Assembly (NCBI GenBank): GCA_026027325.1
Contig: JAMSLZ010000003.1
Span: 1,178,001 to 1,242,000, forward strand
DNA from: Actinomucor elegans
Taxonomy: Eukaryota > Mucoromycota > Mucoromycetes > Mucorales > Mucoraceae
Reading direction: 5' to 3'
Length of the DNA: 64,000 bases
Below, piece after piece: positions 12,180 through 25,800 of this stretch. The notes beneath the pieces are model-generated. The model did not search any database. It was given only the letters and a program-made list of their open reading frames with translations, and was not told where the DNA came from. Made by a program: the position numbers and the translations under genes. Each line of letters starts with the position of its first letter. Position 1 is the stretch's first letter.

Positions 12180-12404
12180 AGAAAATGAATATAGATAAAT
12201 AAACACTTGGTAAGAATGAGATAAAAGATCGAATCCTATTGAATTCAGATGTTAAAAAGATAAAGAGGTTGGCGACTTTCACTGAAACTCACCATGGTTA
12301 TTATTTAGAATGATAGATAAGAACTCAAAATTGCTTACTTAATCCTGAAGCATATTTCTTGCATAAAAAAAATAAATTCTTAGACGTTTTTCTTTTTACG
12401 TCTA

Positions 12405-12503
12405 CAAGTATTACATTTCATCAATATTGTAGACAGCATTATTCAAATCCGATTTAGTTGGAATCCCTTCACAATCAGTTTTTGCAGTCCAAATAGCATC
12501 ACC
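12405..12503 (-). repeat. Decayed coding fragment, arm 2 of an inverted pair
   Basis: Inverse-orientation partner of 12083-12179, about 225 bp away. On the minus strand it reads an open peptide DAIWTAKTDCEG then IPTKSDLNNAVYNIDEM followed directly by a stop (TAA). Both arms end at the same place (ATGTAATACTT), so the common stop and 3' flank are part of the duplicated unit. No terminal inverted repeat or target duplication could be recognised. Confidence 0.7.
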
Positions 12504-13393
12504 TAATGTAGAAATGACAGAAATGGAGAAATTAGCCTTTTATCGATGACAAATCCTTGAGTCAACGTAGTCTCTAAATGTTCTTTATCTCAGCTGATGG
12601 ACCTGTTAATTATACTATACTTTCGCCAGAATGAAATAATGCTTGAATTTGAAGATTAAAGATTATAATTGAATATTGAGCCACTCAAATGTTTATAGTT
12701 GAATATAGTACTAAAAGTCACTTCAACCGTCGACCTTTGATTTGAAAATTAAGTACAAACTAAACAGTAACAGAAACTCCCTTAAAGTACTGCAAATATA
12801 TCATGTGTCTGCTGAATTTAGTTGTTTTTTTTTGAGATAGTAATAAAACTTGTTAAGACATTACTATCATAGACGAATCTGAATAGTATACAGAATAGAG
12901 CACTAATGCAATGTCTGATCAAATAGTAGACCCTGTTGCAGTAATTGACATCATTACGATCTCGAGTTCAAAACGAACCTACTAAAAACTACTCTACTAG
13001 GTAGATGAAATTCATTCACCAATCATCTTACGAAACAACATAGACACCGCCGTCGCTGCTCAACAGATGTTTGTACACCACTACAGGTATGTACAGTTAA
13101 AAGGGAGTTTTGAAATTATATATTTCTCCACTTGGCGTTGCTCAGGATTAAGTTATCATTATACTTTACTCAAATTGAATACATTCTTTACAGAATTGCT
13201 TGAAGTTGTCAATGGTACATATAATCTCTGGTCTAATAAGCAGCTTTTTTTAATACTAAATAAATGAACGAATTTGTATTCAGGAACCGTACGAAATTTT
13301 TTTTTCTGGCAGTGCATGAAAATTTATCCAGAAGATATACGGAGCTTTATCCAGATAGTAGCGCACTGTAATTTGTGTATATCAATCTTGTTG

Positions 13394-13425
<32 letters not shown>
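13394..13425 (+). repeat. Longest A run in the window (32 A)
   Basis: Intergenic. Other runs of 22 or more lie at 77-104, 377-399, 4245-4270, 17345-17373 (T), 25205-25227, 52692-52717 (T), 54710-54736, 59588-59614 (T), 59772-59795 (T) and 63961-63986. Confidence 0.9.
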
Positions 13426-13427
<2 letters not shown>

Positions 13428-14739
13428 TCATAGTCGATGCTAGATTTCTTGAGGCAGAGACGATGGTCCTCACGTACACCAACCAATAAACATCGAGAAA
13501 TATCGCTGCGATGAGAAAAATTTTATACTAGTTTTAAATGGCATCAAAGTATGTTATAGAGGTATGGTTTCTCATAAAACTCTGTTTATTTTAGTTCAAG
13601 CCCTAGTGAAAGCTTTTTCTTGTTTATGGGGGCCGAGTTAGCAACTTTAAGTGAGAGCAAAGTAACCCAGACTAAGCGGGCCCTGCTGTATCAGATGATA
13701 AATGGGCCATAGTAGAGTCTCTTTGTGCTCTTTTTGATTCTATGGCGCTTATTGTCGTTGAATATGGCCTGTAAACCTGTTTTTTTTTTAGTTTAGCTAT
13801 AATTTTATTGAAAGACTTGGCAGCGCTTAAATAAACAGAGGGTAGCATAATAAACGTAGATCAGTACAGAGTGACCCAACAAAGCTATTGTACAGGATCT
13901 AATTTCGACATTCCCCTTCTTAGATCAGTGCTAGCATTGTTTGTTATCTGTTGGGCTGATGCATTGAGCTTGAAGCCCTGAATAGTGATGCGCTTGTTCC
14001 ATCATCCACTTATACATAATGCAGGTGTATAGGCACTTTATCAACGATGACTAATGCTTTGTTTTTAGAAATTAATGCAAGTTACTAGAAGCCTATTTAA
14101 CAAAGCTATCTACAACACACTCTCGCTATGATTTACCGAAGAAAGCTTTTGTCGGATTGTGTATATACAGTGAGACATTGAAACATATGGTATTTTTGTT
14201 TCAAGCGTGTTTAGGATGATGGTAGCACTGATTTCAGGCTAAATATTTTTCAAATGCCAATGCAGTAAAAGATGAAGATCTAGACAAAGAAAAAGGTCAG
14301 ACATCTTCATTGGCTGATTATTTGATAGTCGTTTACCCTTCACGTTCCCATGAAATGCAAGAACAATGAAAAGCCACGATTTGATAATAAGAATGATACC
14401 ACCATGTTAAAATTCAAAGCCCACACTTTTTTTTTTTGACTCAGTTTGATTATGTCAAAAAGACGTCAACTCATCGGCTCGGAATACTAGTTTCTATCGG
14501 AGCTCATTAAAAATATCAGTTTATGAATTGATTTTTGAACAGGTTGAAGTTGAAGAAATGCTTTTCACGATATGATTAAAAGATAATACGTGTGGGATAA
14601 TGAGCCTTCAAGAATGAAGCACATCTCAAACATATAAAGGAAAATGTGTAACAAAAAAAAAAAAAGGACGTGTAACCCATGCACCTAAACTACGTGACAA
14701 AAGAGCGTGCGCTGATGAACGAGACCACGCTAAAGAAAG

Positions 14740-14747
14740 TATAAAGG
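14740..14747 (+). promoter_or_regulatory. TATA box of the gene at 14786
   Basis: TATAAAGG lies 39 bp upstream of the ATG, an unusually clear TATA element for this window. It supports 14786 as a real start and a very short 5' UTR. Confidence 0.5.
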
Positions 14748-14785
14748 CCTTTCTTTTATTTATGTGACCCTTCTTTCTCTCAATC

Positions 14786-15319
14786 ATGTCCACTCATACA
14801 GTTATATTTCCTTCTGCTTCAACACAATCCAAGCTATCTGCTTGCCCAACTACTAAAATTCCTCAAGCAGCCGATTGGATATTCCAAGATTTCTTTGATG
14901 CCATGATGGATAGCAATCAAGTGCCTTCAATACAAGTCTCTGAATTGTTTCCTCAAGAAAAATATTTCCCTGGTGTGTATTCGGATGAATGTCCAGATCT
15001 TGATAGTAGCATGAGTGAAGAAGAAGAAGAAGAAGAAGAAGAAGATTATTCGACATGGATCAATGTGGCTCCCGTGTTGATTGAGTCGAATATCTCTTCA
15101 TATACGACTGAATCTACAAAAGTTAAACCATACTGTCAATCCTTGAAAAAGAAAAGATCAACCTCTTCCTTTAGCTCGCTCAAGTCATTCATGAGTGTAT
15201 TTAACAACAGCAAAAAAACCAAGCTATATCACCCAACTATTGCTAGTCCGCAAAAGCTTTCCATGACAGCTACCATCTCAAGGAAGGTACTCAAGTACTT
15301 TAAACGTCGTTTAGAATAG
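14786..15319 (+). CDS. Hypothetical acidic protein, 177 residues
   Basis: Single-exon frame starting MSTHTVIFPSASTQSKL. I do not recognise the family. Visible features: an N-terminal half with aromatic and acidic residues (ADWIFQDFFDAMMDSNQVPS, VSELFPQEKYFPGVYSDECP), a pure glutamate run encoded by a (GAA)n repeat at about 15018-15044, and a basic serine-rich C-terminal half (KKKRSTSSFSSLKSFMSV) ending KVLKYFKRRLE. There is no signal peptide or membrane segment, and composition suggests mostly disorder. The TATA box, a good start context and ordered amino-acid composition argue that it is real. It is probably lineage-specific. Function unknown. Confidence 0.65.
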   Translation: MSTHTVIFPSASTQSKLSACPTTKIPQAADWIFQDFFDAMMDSNQVPSIQVSELFPQEKYFPGVYSDECPDLDSSMSEEEEEEEEEDYSTWINVAPVLIESNISSYTTESTKVKPYCQSLKKKRSTSSFSSLKSFMSVFNNSKKTKLYHPTIASPQKLSMTATISRKVLKYFKRRLE

Positions 15320-16651
15320 ATAATGTAAATAAAATACAGTTTCTGTTGATCAGAAATTGACATTGTTCCACATCAGTGTGATGCTACCTTGCAACTTGTC
15401 ATCATATAATTGTTTCCCCGATCGGGTTTCCTTTTGTAGTTGAATTACCACAGACATTCAACACGCGAACCATTTTGGATATGTAAAAAAAAAGACATCA
15501 TATTGGATTGGGTATATTCCTTGTGATGCACTATTTGACAAAATTCACTAAATGGATTCGTCACAAGCCATGGTTGCAAGCTTAAACTTGTATTATAATA
15601 GGAGAAAGGGGACCATCGTACAACGATGTAACTTGTTCTATAGTAGTAATTAACTCCTCTTTTTTATATTAGTGTTATCAGGCCATTTTAACCACATTAC
15701 GCCTTTTCAACTATCTAGCCCTTGACTTTATCCTAAAAATTAGTTTTTTTTTATGGGAAACGCTATTTTTCGATCTATAATCTACTTGGAAATCATTGAA
15801 TTATCTCGGTATATCAGCTATTGTCTGATACCATGATCGCTATTTTAATTGTTCTCATGCAGCATAGATCAAAACACCTGTGCTTACAAAATGACGAAAA
15901 AGCGTAATAATAAAGCATATTGCAAACAGCGCCTTGTGTTCTATATGCTTCTCGGGTTTCTCGGCTCATTACTGATCTAAATGCAGACTTGTGATGCTTG
16001 TTAAGTGTGACGGATCGCCATTGTTCATGTTCCGTTTGTAGTGTCGCACTTTGAAATATATCATCAGGCCTCTTTCGCTCTCCCCACCCACTTGTCTCTG
16101 TCAAGCTATAATGATATAGATACGATTCATTGGAAAAAAAAAAGGCTACTTGTTGTGCTGTCACTATTTTGAGAATAAGAGTGTTCATATTATAGAAATA
16201 TACTGGTATTTTGTTTCTGTGTAGGCTTATCAAGGTTTCAACATAGCACCTTCGCTAGTCACTGTAAAGAATTTCTAATGCCTACCTAAACTCATGTACG
16301 AATATAAACACTAATTGATTGAAAAATAAATAAAAAAGAGCACAGTTGGTTCTTTAGCGCCATCGAGTACAGGACATGTATCTCGATTAGCAGTTGGTTT
16401 AGAGGGGGATGCTGCATGTTAAACGAGCATCTTGCTATTGAATCTCCGAATAGCAGCATATAATATAATCGATAGATCGGTTCGATCCGTTAGCTATAAG
16501 GAACTTGTCTCTCTATCTTTTTTATTATATAATGTATGTAAAATAGGATATACTACTACTCTTTTCTTTTGTTAATAGGAACAAAAGAATAGAAGGGTAT
16601 TTGTTTTTCATATATTGATATTATATAAAGGGGAGATGCAAGGGGAGTTTT
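15320..16651. other. Intergenic region with one doubtful frame
   Basis: No gene is firmly supported. On the minus strand, 15814-16233 is open for 139 codons. Its middle (RKRPDDIFQSATLQTEHEQW, VMSRETREAYRTQGAVC) has ordinary protein composition and higher GC than its surroundings, but its ends are low-complexity and no family is recognised. It may be an exon of a small unrecognised gene. The remainder is AT-rich and includes the 3' flank of the PKA gene. Confidence 0.3.
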
Positions 16652-18212
<1,561 letters not shown>

Positions 18213-19372
18213 AATGCAGTTGAAAAGAAAACAAGAAAGGGAGAAAAAAAAAGAACAAGAAAAATGAATGTTATTAAAAAGTGTGTGAACACGCGCAATG
18301 CTTACAATTGAGGGAATACGAAGGATGTTGTAGTACACGCTCTTTGTATAATCACTTTACATAAAAGTATATCAAATCCGCGTTTTAATAAACCAATATC
18401 GATGCTATACGATCTCGATTGAATTCTTTTGATCACTACCATGATATTCATATTATTTTCAGGAACAAGCAATTATTTGATTCATACGTTCGAAAGCGGA
18501 ACGTTTCGCGCGAAAACTCTCTCATGACTACCGAAACCTTGGTAAAGTGGAGTTTTAATAAATGGCATTGGATTGGAGAACGGCAATTAAATCAGAGAGA
18601 AAAAAAAATCAGAGGGTTTTTTAATATAGTGAAACGCTAGGGTCACTTATTTAAACCGATTTTGACACAATAAAAAAGTATACGTAGACGTATGGTATAT
18701 TAACAAAGTTTTCACATATCTTAATTGTGGATATAATAATATAAGTCTTCACTATTTATTTTGTTGAGAAAGTACGGATTATATGATATATTTCTTTAAT
18801 TTTTTTTAGGAATCCAAAAATACGACAAAAATACGAAAATATATTTTACCTATCTATTCAATTAATTGGCATTAATAATTATATTCTAAGAATGAAAAAA
18901 CATACAACTAAAAGTTCTAATCAATGATTTTCAAACGTTGGCTGAAGTGGAGATTTAGGCCAGAACTTCATCAAAAATAGAAGCGGTTTTTTATTGGATG
19001 ACGGAATTGTAACCAACCGAAATTTGAAATTGTGTGCTATGATTGCTTATTTCTTTGACGTAATCCTATCATTATAAACGTATAGAGATATATTTTATAT
19101 GTATTAACAGAACATATATATATATATATATCCATTGTGCATCGAATGATATACAGATTGTCCCTGTTGCCTATTCAAATATTGAATTATTCTCAAAGTT
19201 TATTTCTGAATGAGATTGAACATTTAGGTTACCCACATCAACAGTCACTAATGACGTGGGCAATAAACTCCACCGAGAGAAAAAAAAAAAGCTTGACACG
19301 AACCAAAAAATCTTTCAGAGTAGATCTCTTTCTCATTATAAAGCGCGATTCCTATACATTAAAAGCACATCA
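18213..19372. promoter_or_regulatory. Divergent intergenic region between PKA-C and Snu114
   Basis: About 1.16 kb between two divergent start codons. It is strongly AT-rich, with an (AT)n run at about 19113-19131. No coding frame is credible. Both promoters must lie here, but no specific binding site was recognised. Confidence 0.4.
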
Positions 19373-22300
19373 ATGGACGATTCACTTTATGACGAGTTTG
19401 GTAATTACCTCGGCCCTGATCTTGAAGAAGAGGAAGATGAGGATTTAGATATGGAAGAGGAACAAGAAGAAGAAGAGGACCAACCAATAGACGATGAAGT
19501 AGCCGCAGAAACCGATGAAACATCTTTAATGCAAATAGACGGTAAGCATTATATCCAAGTAATATATTTTTCTACATACTAAAACACGCGTTCATCGACA
19601 GATATTCCTGCCAACCAAGTTGTATTACACGAGGAAAAGAAATATTACCCTTCTGCTGAAGAAGTGTATGGCGAAGACGTCGAAACGATGGTACAAGAAG
19701 AAGATACACAACCTTTGTCTGAACCCATCATTGCACCTATTCAAGTGAGAAAATTTAATGTGACCGAAACTGATTTGCCAGACACATATTACAGTAAAGA
19801 GTAAAGTAGTATCAGAGGAACTGCAAGTTGGTTGTCATCAAGAACTAATCAAATATCATAGGTATATGGCAGACTTGATGAACCATCCTGATCTCATTAG
19901 AAACATTGCCATCGTTGGTCACCTTCATCACGGCAAAACTTCTTTTGTGGATATGTTAATTTCAGAAACACACAATATGCCCATTAATATGGAAGAACCT
20001 GAACGTTATACAGATACACATATTTTGGAAAGAGAACGCGGGGTATCTATCAAAAGTATGCCTGTTACATTAGTGATGCAAGATATGAAAGAAAAGTCTT
20101 ATTTGCTTAATATTCTGGACACACCTGGTTAGCATTAAACGCGCTTTATAAGTGATGGAGAGAGGAGAAAAGGTGAACTAAATTTTGTTTATAATTTAGG
20201 TCATACCAATTTCATTGACGAAGTAGTAGCTGCAACTCGTTTAGCTGATGGTGTAGTTATCGTCGTTGACGTAGTTGAAGGCGTTATGGTGAATACAGAA
20301 CAAGTCATTAAGCATTGTGTACGCGAAGGACTTCAAATGACACTGGTCATTAACAAAGTCGATCGTTTAATTTTGGAATTAAAGCTACCACCTGCCGATG
20401 CCTATTTCAAATTGCGTCACACTGTAGAAGAAGTCAATACGATTATTCGCTCTGTTCCTGGCGGCAGCGCCATCCGTCTTTCACCTGAACTCGGCAATGT
20501 CTGTTTCGCATCCAGTCAAACTGGTTGGATCTTTTCGCTCGATTCGTTCGCCAAACTTTATGCAGATGCTTACGATGATGCTGATTTCGAAGTAGATGCT
20601 TTCGCCAAGCGCCTCTGGGGCGACATCTATTACAATGCTGAAAAAGGCAGCTTCCATCGCAAATCCAACCATGGTGCTAGTAAACGTACCTTTGTTCATT
20701 TCATTTTAGAACCTTTGTACAAGATTTACGCGCAAGTCATCGGTGAAGATACCGAGACATTGAAGCGTACTTTGCGTTCGTTGGGCATCTATTTGAAAGC
20801 CAAGGACTTTGATATGAATGTAAAGCCTTTGTTGAATTTGGTTTTGACACAGTTCTTTGGTTTGGCTGGTTCGTTTGTGCAGATGGTAGCTAAACATGTG
20901 CCTTCTCCAGTTGAAAATGCTGCACACAAAGTAGAGCGCTTTTATACCGGCCCAATGACTTCCAAGACAGCGGAGGCTATGGTGCGCTGTGATGCAGACG
21001 GTCCTTTAATGCTGCAAGTGACCAAGTTGTTTAATAACGAGCAAAGTACAGGATTCCAAGCGTTTGGCAGAGTGTTTAGTGGTAGTATCAAAGCTGGACA
21101 GGTTGTCCGTGTGTTGGGTGAAGGGTACTCAATTGAAGATGAAGAAGATATGACCATGCAAAAGGTAGAAAACACCTGGATCTATGAATCAAGGTAAGGA
21201 GAAAAATACATTAAATACAATGATAGCTTACCTATTTATTTATTTTTAGATATCGAGTTGAAGTAGAGGGTGTTCCTGCTGGTGGTTGGGTATTACTAGG
21301 TGGTGTAGATAATTCTATTATGAAAACAGCTACAATCGTAGACCAAAAAGCCAAGGAAGACGCGTATATTTTTAAACCACTTCGTTTCCCTACAGCTGCA
21401 ACACTCAAGGTGGCCATTGAACCTGTCAATCCTTCTGAATTACCCAAAATGTTGGATGGTCTTCGTAAGATCAACAAAAGTTATCCTATTGTTACTACCA
21501 AGGTAGAGGAATCGGGTGAACACATTGTATTAGGTACAGGCGAACTTTACCTTGATTGCGTTTTGCATGATCTTCGTCGTATGTATGCAGAGATTGAACT
21601 CAAAGTATCTGACCCCGTTGTACGATTCTGTGAGACTGTAGTCGAGACTTCAGCACTGAAATGTTTTGCAGAAACACCCAACAAAAAGTACGGTTATATG
21701 ATAGTCTTTATGGACCAAAAAAAAAGATACTCAACTTTTTATTTTCAATAGGAACAAGTTGACATTTATTGCTGAACCTCTTGAGAAAGAGTTGGCAGAA
21801 GAGATTGAAAATGGTGATATCAGCATTCGTTGGCCCAAGAGCAAATTTGGTCAACGCTTAGAACAAAAGCATGGATGGGATGTATTGGCCTCAAGATCTG
21901 TTTGGGCTTTTGGTCCTGATGATATGGGACCCAATCTATTGATGGATGATACATTGCCTTCAGAAGTAGATAAAAAACTGTTACTATCAGTAAAAGATTC
22001 GATTCGTCAAGGTTTTCAATGGGGTACCAGAGAAGGTCCTCTTTGTGATGAACGTAAAGTAGTAATCCGTATACTGTTAATGACAAGTAGCTAATGTAAC
22101 TTTTTTTTTTTTAGCTATTCGTAATGTGAAATTCAAAATTCTAGATGCTGTATTAGCAAATGAGCCAATCTATAGAGGTGGTGGCCAGATTATCCCTACT
22201 GCACGTCGTGTTTGCTACTCTTCTTTCTTGACTGTAAAGCATATAATTTGATTATTTTTTTAAAAATTTTAAATACTAATATTTCCATAGGCTACACCTC

Positions 22301-22797
22301 GTTTAATGGAACCTGTATACTATGTTGAAATTCAAGCACCAGCAGATTGTGTATCTGCAGTCTACGCAGTTTTACAACGACGAAGGTAAGGATATATATA
22401 TAATAAGAAGTACTTGATTGTACTAAAACAAACAAACAGAGGTCATGTTACGCAAGATATTCCAAAGCCAGGCTCGCCTTTATATACCGTCAAGGCGTAT
22501 ATTCCCGTGATTGATTCATGTGGTTTCGAAACAGATCTGCGAACACACACAGAAGGCCAAGCATTTTGTCAGCAAATCTTTGATCATTGGCAGATTGTCC
22601 CTGGCGATCCTCTAGATACTAGTATTGTGCTTCGTCCTTTGGAGGCTAGTTCTGCTCAACACTTGGCTAGAGACTTTATGGTTAAAACAAGAAGAAGAAA
22701 GGGTCTCTCTGAAGATGTGAGCATAAACAAGTACTTTGATGATCCTATGTTATTGGCACTTGCTCAAACAGATGTACTGGGTGGTGTATACGAATAA
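19373..22797 (+). CDS. U5 snRNP GTPase Snu114/EFTUD2
   Basis: Begins [20 protein letters not shown], the conserved start of Snu114/EFTUD2, followed by an acidic region. First exons: 19373-19541, 19602-19800 and from 19862; about nine exons in all, ending [14 protein letters not shown] and [12 protein letters not shown]. GTPase motifs are visible: G1 [11 protein letters not shown]3 LDTPGH across an intron, and G4 [17 protein letters not shown]2-like domains follow: [53 protein letters not shown] and [12 protein letters not shown]. The protein is a core U5 snRNP component that controls spliceosome activation through Brr2. Order and length agree with the family along its whole extent, with no break. 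It is the second core splicing factor in the window after SF3a2. Confidence 0.97.
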
Positions 22798-23002
22798 TCT
22801 TTTTCCTTCCTTCTTTCTTTCTTTCAATAAAACAATCATAATAGTAGTTCGTCTGATTTTTATGTATATATAGAAAAAAAAAGGGGGACACATACAAAGA
22901 TTAAGGAAAGAATGCATATACAGTAAGATAAAGAGAAAAAAAAAGGGTACATAGGCTGTGTGTGATTATATATATATATATAAAATATATATAAAAAATA
23001 AA
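22798..23002. repeat. Convergent 3' region with (TA)n tract
   Basis: A short gap between the convergent ends of Snu114 and the bHLH gene. It contains CTTTCTTT repeats, AATAAA near 22825, and (TA)n runs at about 22969-22996. It should hold polyadenylation signals for both genes. Confidence 0.5.
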
Positions 23003-24069
23003 TTATAGAGAAGAGGTGTACATCTTTTCTAATGCTTGTTTTTGAAGGACATTATCTTGGAATCTATATGTAATATATGACATAAGTATATACTATGTAT
23101 GTATATGACTATGTGCTTACTTTCTTAATTGCTCGTTTTCACCAACTAACCGTTCAAGTTCTGCAAGTATGGTCATTTGCGTATTCTTTAAATGTTGAAT
23201 ATGTTGAACAGCTAAAAAAAAAAATTTTTTTTATAGTAATAATACAAACAATTAGCCATTTCATTGTTACGTGTGTATGATGACTAACTTACTTCGATGT
23301 AAAAGAGCTACTTTGCTCATCTTTTTATTCAAACAACTCGGTAATTCGTTACGCAAATCCTCAAATCCGTCCTTGATCTGGGCTCGACGCTTCTGTTCCG
23401 ACTGGATATGAATTTGTCTTCTGATTTCGGAATTGGACAACTTTTCAGAAAAAGTAATCTTCTTTTTACTACTTTGCTTGGCTTCATCATCATCGTCCGT
23501 TTGCTCCAGACGTCTCTTTTATCATTATTAGTGTGAGTCATAATGAAATCGACATCTTGATTAAGCAGTTCTCCTTTGGTGATTGCATACGAAGGAAGAA
23601 AAGAAGAAGATTCGTTGTAATATACTTGTGTATCAGACGCGTTTTGATAAGGTGAAGTAGATGGAGAAGGAAATACTTGCTGCTGTTGTTGCTGTTGGAA
23701 TTGATAATTGCTATTGTTATTATTAGATGAGCTAGAAAGAATAGAAGAAGGAGAGGTGCAACAAGATGTGTCTACATTCTCGTCACAACGAAAAGGATCA
23801 ATAGGTGACTGAGGCAAAAGTGCCCTCGTAGCAGCTGTCGCAGTAGAATTACTTTCATTTGTATTAGGAATAAACCCAAAATCAAGCGAAGGATCTATAA
23901 TATAAATTATAGACAATTGAATAACCTATTACCATGAATCAAATCTTCAATTACCCTGCTGATAAATAAAACTACTCGTATTCTTATCAAATTGCTGCTG
24001 CTGCTGCTGCTGCTGCTGAGTTGTCACGTAATCAGTCAAGTTATAATCCAAATAGTGATCTTTAGTCAT
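23003..24069 (-). CDS. bHLH leucine-zipper transcription factor with apparent frameshift
   Basis: Exons 24069-23955, 23894-23293, 23211-23121 and 23063-23003. The N-terminus is low complexity, with glutamine runs from CTG/CAG repeats and Ser/Asn tracts. The C-terminal part is a bHLH-zip: EIRRQIHIQSEQKRRAQIKD, GFEDLRNELPSCLNKKMSKV, helix 2 ALLHR then AVQHIQHLKNTQ, and a heptad-like zipper (ILAELERLVGENEQL). The HIQSEQKRR basic region is like the MLX/Tye7-type class that binds E-boxes. Exon lengths sum to 869, two nt more than a multiple of three. The break falls in GAGA at about 23511-23518, between NNDKR and RLEQTDDDDEAK: one fewer GA would keep the frame. Real indel, sequence error or an unusual intron cannot be told apart here. 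Targets unknown. Confidence 0.8.
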
Positions 24070-24441
24070 TGAAAGGATAGAAATATATAATAAATTAGAA
24101 AGGGGAAAGGAAAGGAAAGTACTGTAAAGAGTGAGTGGGTGAGTGTGATATGTTAAAAAAAAGAGAAAGAAAGAAAGAAAAGAGAAAAAGGCTGCAGAGC
24201 TTCTTTTTGATGACGCCAAAACGATCAGTTTCCCTTCATCGTTTGTTTTTGTTGGTTGTTGTTTTGTTATGCATATAAAAACTGACATTCGTGAAACCTT
24301 TTTCAGTTTAAAAGACTCAAGGATGCAATGCAAAAAGATCCTCCTGCATACTTTGTTCTCTTATTATTATATGTATGTCAAGATCGTTCAATTAGACTCG
24401 TTTATTTTTATATACATAATTGGTATTCTCTTCTATACACC
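24070..24441. other. Intergenic: bHLH promoter and Cgr1 3' flank
   Basis: About 370 bp. Close to the bHLH start it is purine-rich on the plus strand (GGAAAGG, AAGAAAGAAAG), and TGACGCCA occurs near 24211. An apparent minus-strand frame across this region is low complexity and not a gene. Confidence 0.35.
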
Positions 24442-24961
24442 CTAAACGCGCGCCTTCTTTCTAGCCTCTCTCTTCTTTAATCTCTCAAGACGCTTAGCAG
24501 ACATCTTGGCTGCTAATGCTTCCATTCTTTCCTTTTCTTCTCTCAACTTTTTACGTTCCAAACTGACTGCACGTTTGGCCTATCCATCCCATTAGTCTCC
24601 ATTTTTATAGAATATTTGATTTTTAATCTTACATCTTTTTCGGCTTGCTTTTCAGCTTTCAATTGTCTTTCAAGAGCTTTTGTCGCATCGTTTCTAGCAC
24701 GCTCTTTTGAACGTTGATCCCAGTTTCTACGAAGTTGCTTTGGCTGTTGGTTACGAACAGTAGCAGATTTTTGAATCTTCCAGTTTTTACCTATAGATGA
24801 ATGGTTAGATCTATTTCAGATCTATAGATCTAGTTGAACAATCTTCAAGATCGTCCCTCTCCAAGTTCAAAAGTATATTATTTACCAGACACACGCTTAT
24901 TGATAGTATCCACAACACCAGCGATATCAGCCTTTGAGTTATTCTTTGTCACAGCAACCAT
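24442..24961 (-). CDS. rRNA-processing protein Cgr1 (CCDC86 family)
   Basis: Three exons (24961-24886, 24790-24633, 24579-24442) sum to 372 nt, or 123 residues. The N-terminus ends in INKRVSGKNWKIQKSATVRN, the conserved SGK-W-K core of Cgr1 proteins, followed by a long charged helix (QRSKERARNDATKALERQLK, AEKQAEKDAKRAVSLERKKL) and a basic end (KRLERLKKREARKKARV). The family is nucleolar and acts in 60S ribosome assembly and pre-rRNA processing. Length matches the small fungal members. The start is the first Met of the exon and the final residues are fixed by a stop at 24442. Confidence 0.92.
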
Positions 24962-25800
24962 ATCCAAGTTTTCGAGAAAGGTTAGAATAAAAGATATTGA
25001 GAAGCTTTTTTTTTTTTTTTTATTTCATTTCTCAGTTATCTCAAAAAAATCGTGACTGTTTTTCACTCACGGCGGGCCCCTTTGAGGCCATCCTCTCGAA
25101 ACCTGTTTTTTTAGAATAGGCTTTGATTTTGAGGAACAGTTGTAAAAAAAAAAATAAACGTATCGTATAGCATACCATTGTATTTTTTGTAATTATCTGA
25201 ATGTAAAAAAAAAAAAAAAAAAAAAAATTCCAACCTTTAGTACGATAGTGTACAGAGAATCGTACATAATCCGTACATAACTTCCCTTTTATAAATAAAG
25301 ATAGGTATGATACTTGAGTCATTATTTACACAATCAAATATAGTATAGACTATGCTAAGAGATTTTATATCAATTGAATGGCTTCATTATATAACGATTT
25401 CTACAAAAGTAACAGAATACCACGCTCATGATGCCGCCAATGGACTGGCTTTGAAATGCAGGGCGGCGATTTATATTTTTTTTAGGAAGAACGGGCTATT
25501 GGTGAAAAGTAAAAGCGTCAGCTTAACGAGAGTGGATTTAAGTAACAATGATTTTAAATCTGAGCCTTTGCAAATGATACAGATTTAAAAAGAAAACACG
25601 TTTTTCACTTGTGCATCAGTTACATATACGATAGACCTAATGTAGTTAATAAATATAGGGTGGATCATAAGCTTAATCATTTTTTTTTCATGCTCTCCAC
25701 GAATAATCCAGGCGTTTTAATAGATGTAGTACCTTATTTCAGTCATTGTGGATCATTATTTAAAGAGTATATAGTGGTTATAAATTTAATACAATGTTGA

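Larger units (their letters stand above)
11477..14785. other. Gene-free region with decayed repeats
   Basis: No gene supported. It holds the inverted pair of coding fragments at 12083-12179 and 12405-12503 (entered separately), a degenerate copy of a dispersed motif at 11690-11718 (GAATCAGTTGAGAGATTA), and a 32-base A run at 13394-13425. The last 60 bp is the promoter of the gene at 14786, with a TATA box. Confidence 0.5.

Noticed and set aside
23947..24333. 128-codon minus-strand frame including the bHLH first exon
   Set aside because: Only the part from 24069 onward fits the gene; the upstream extension is low-complexity 5' flank.
25352..25800. Two short plus-strand frames after the Cgr1 promoter
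   Set aside because: No recognisable motif, homopolymer-encoded residues, and location in a repeat-rich stretch.
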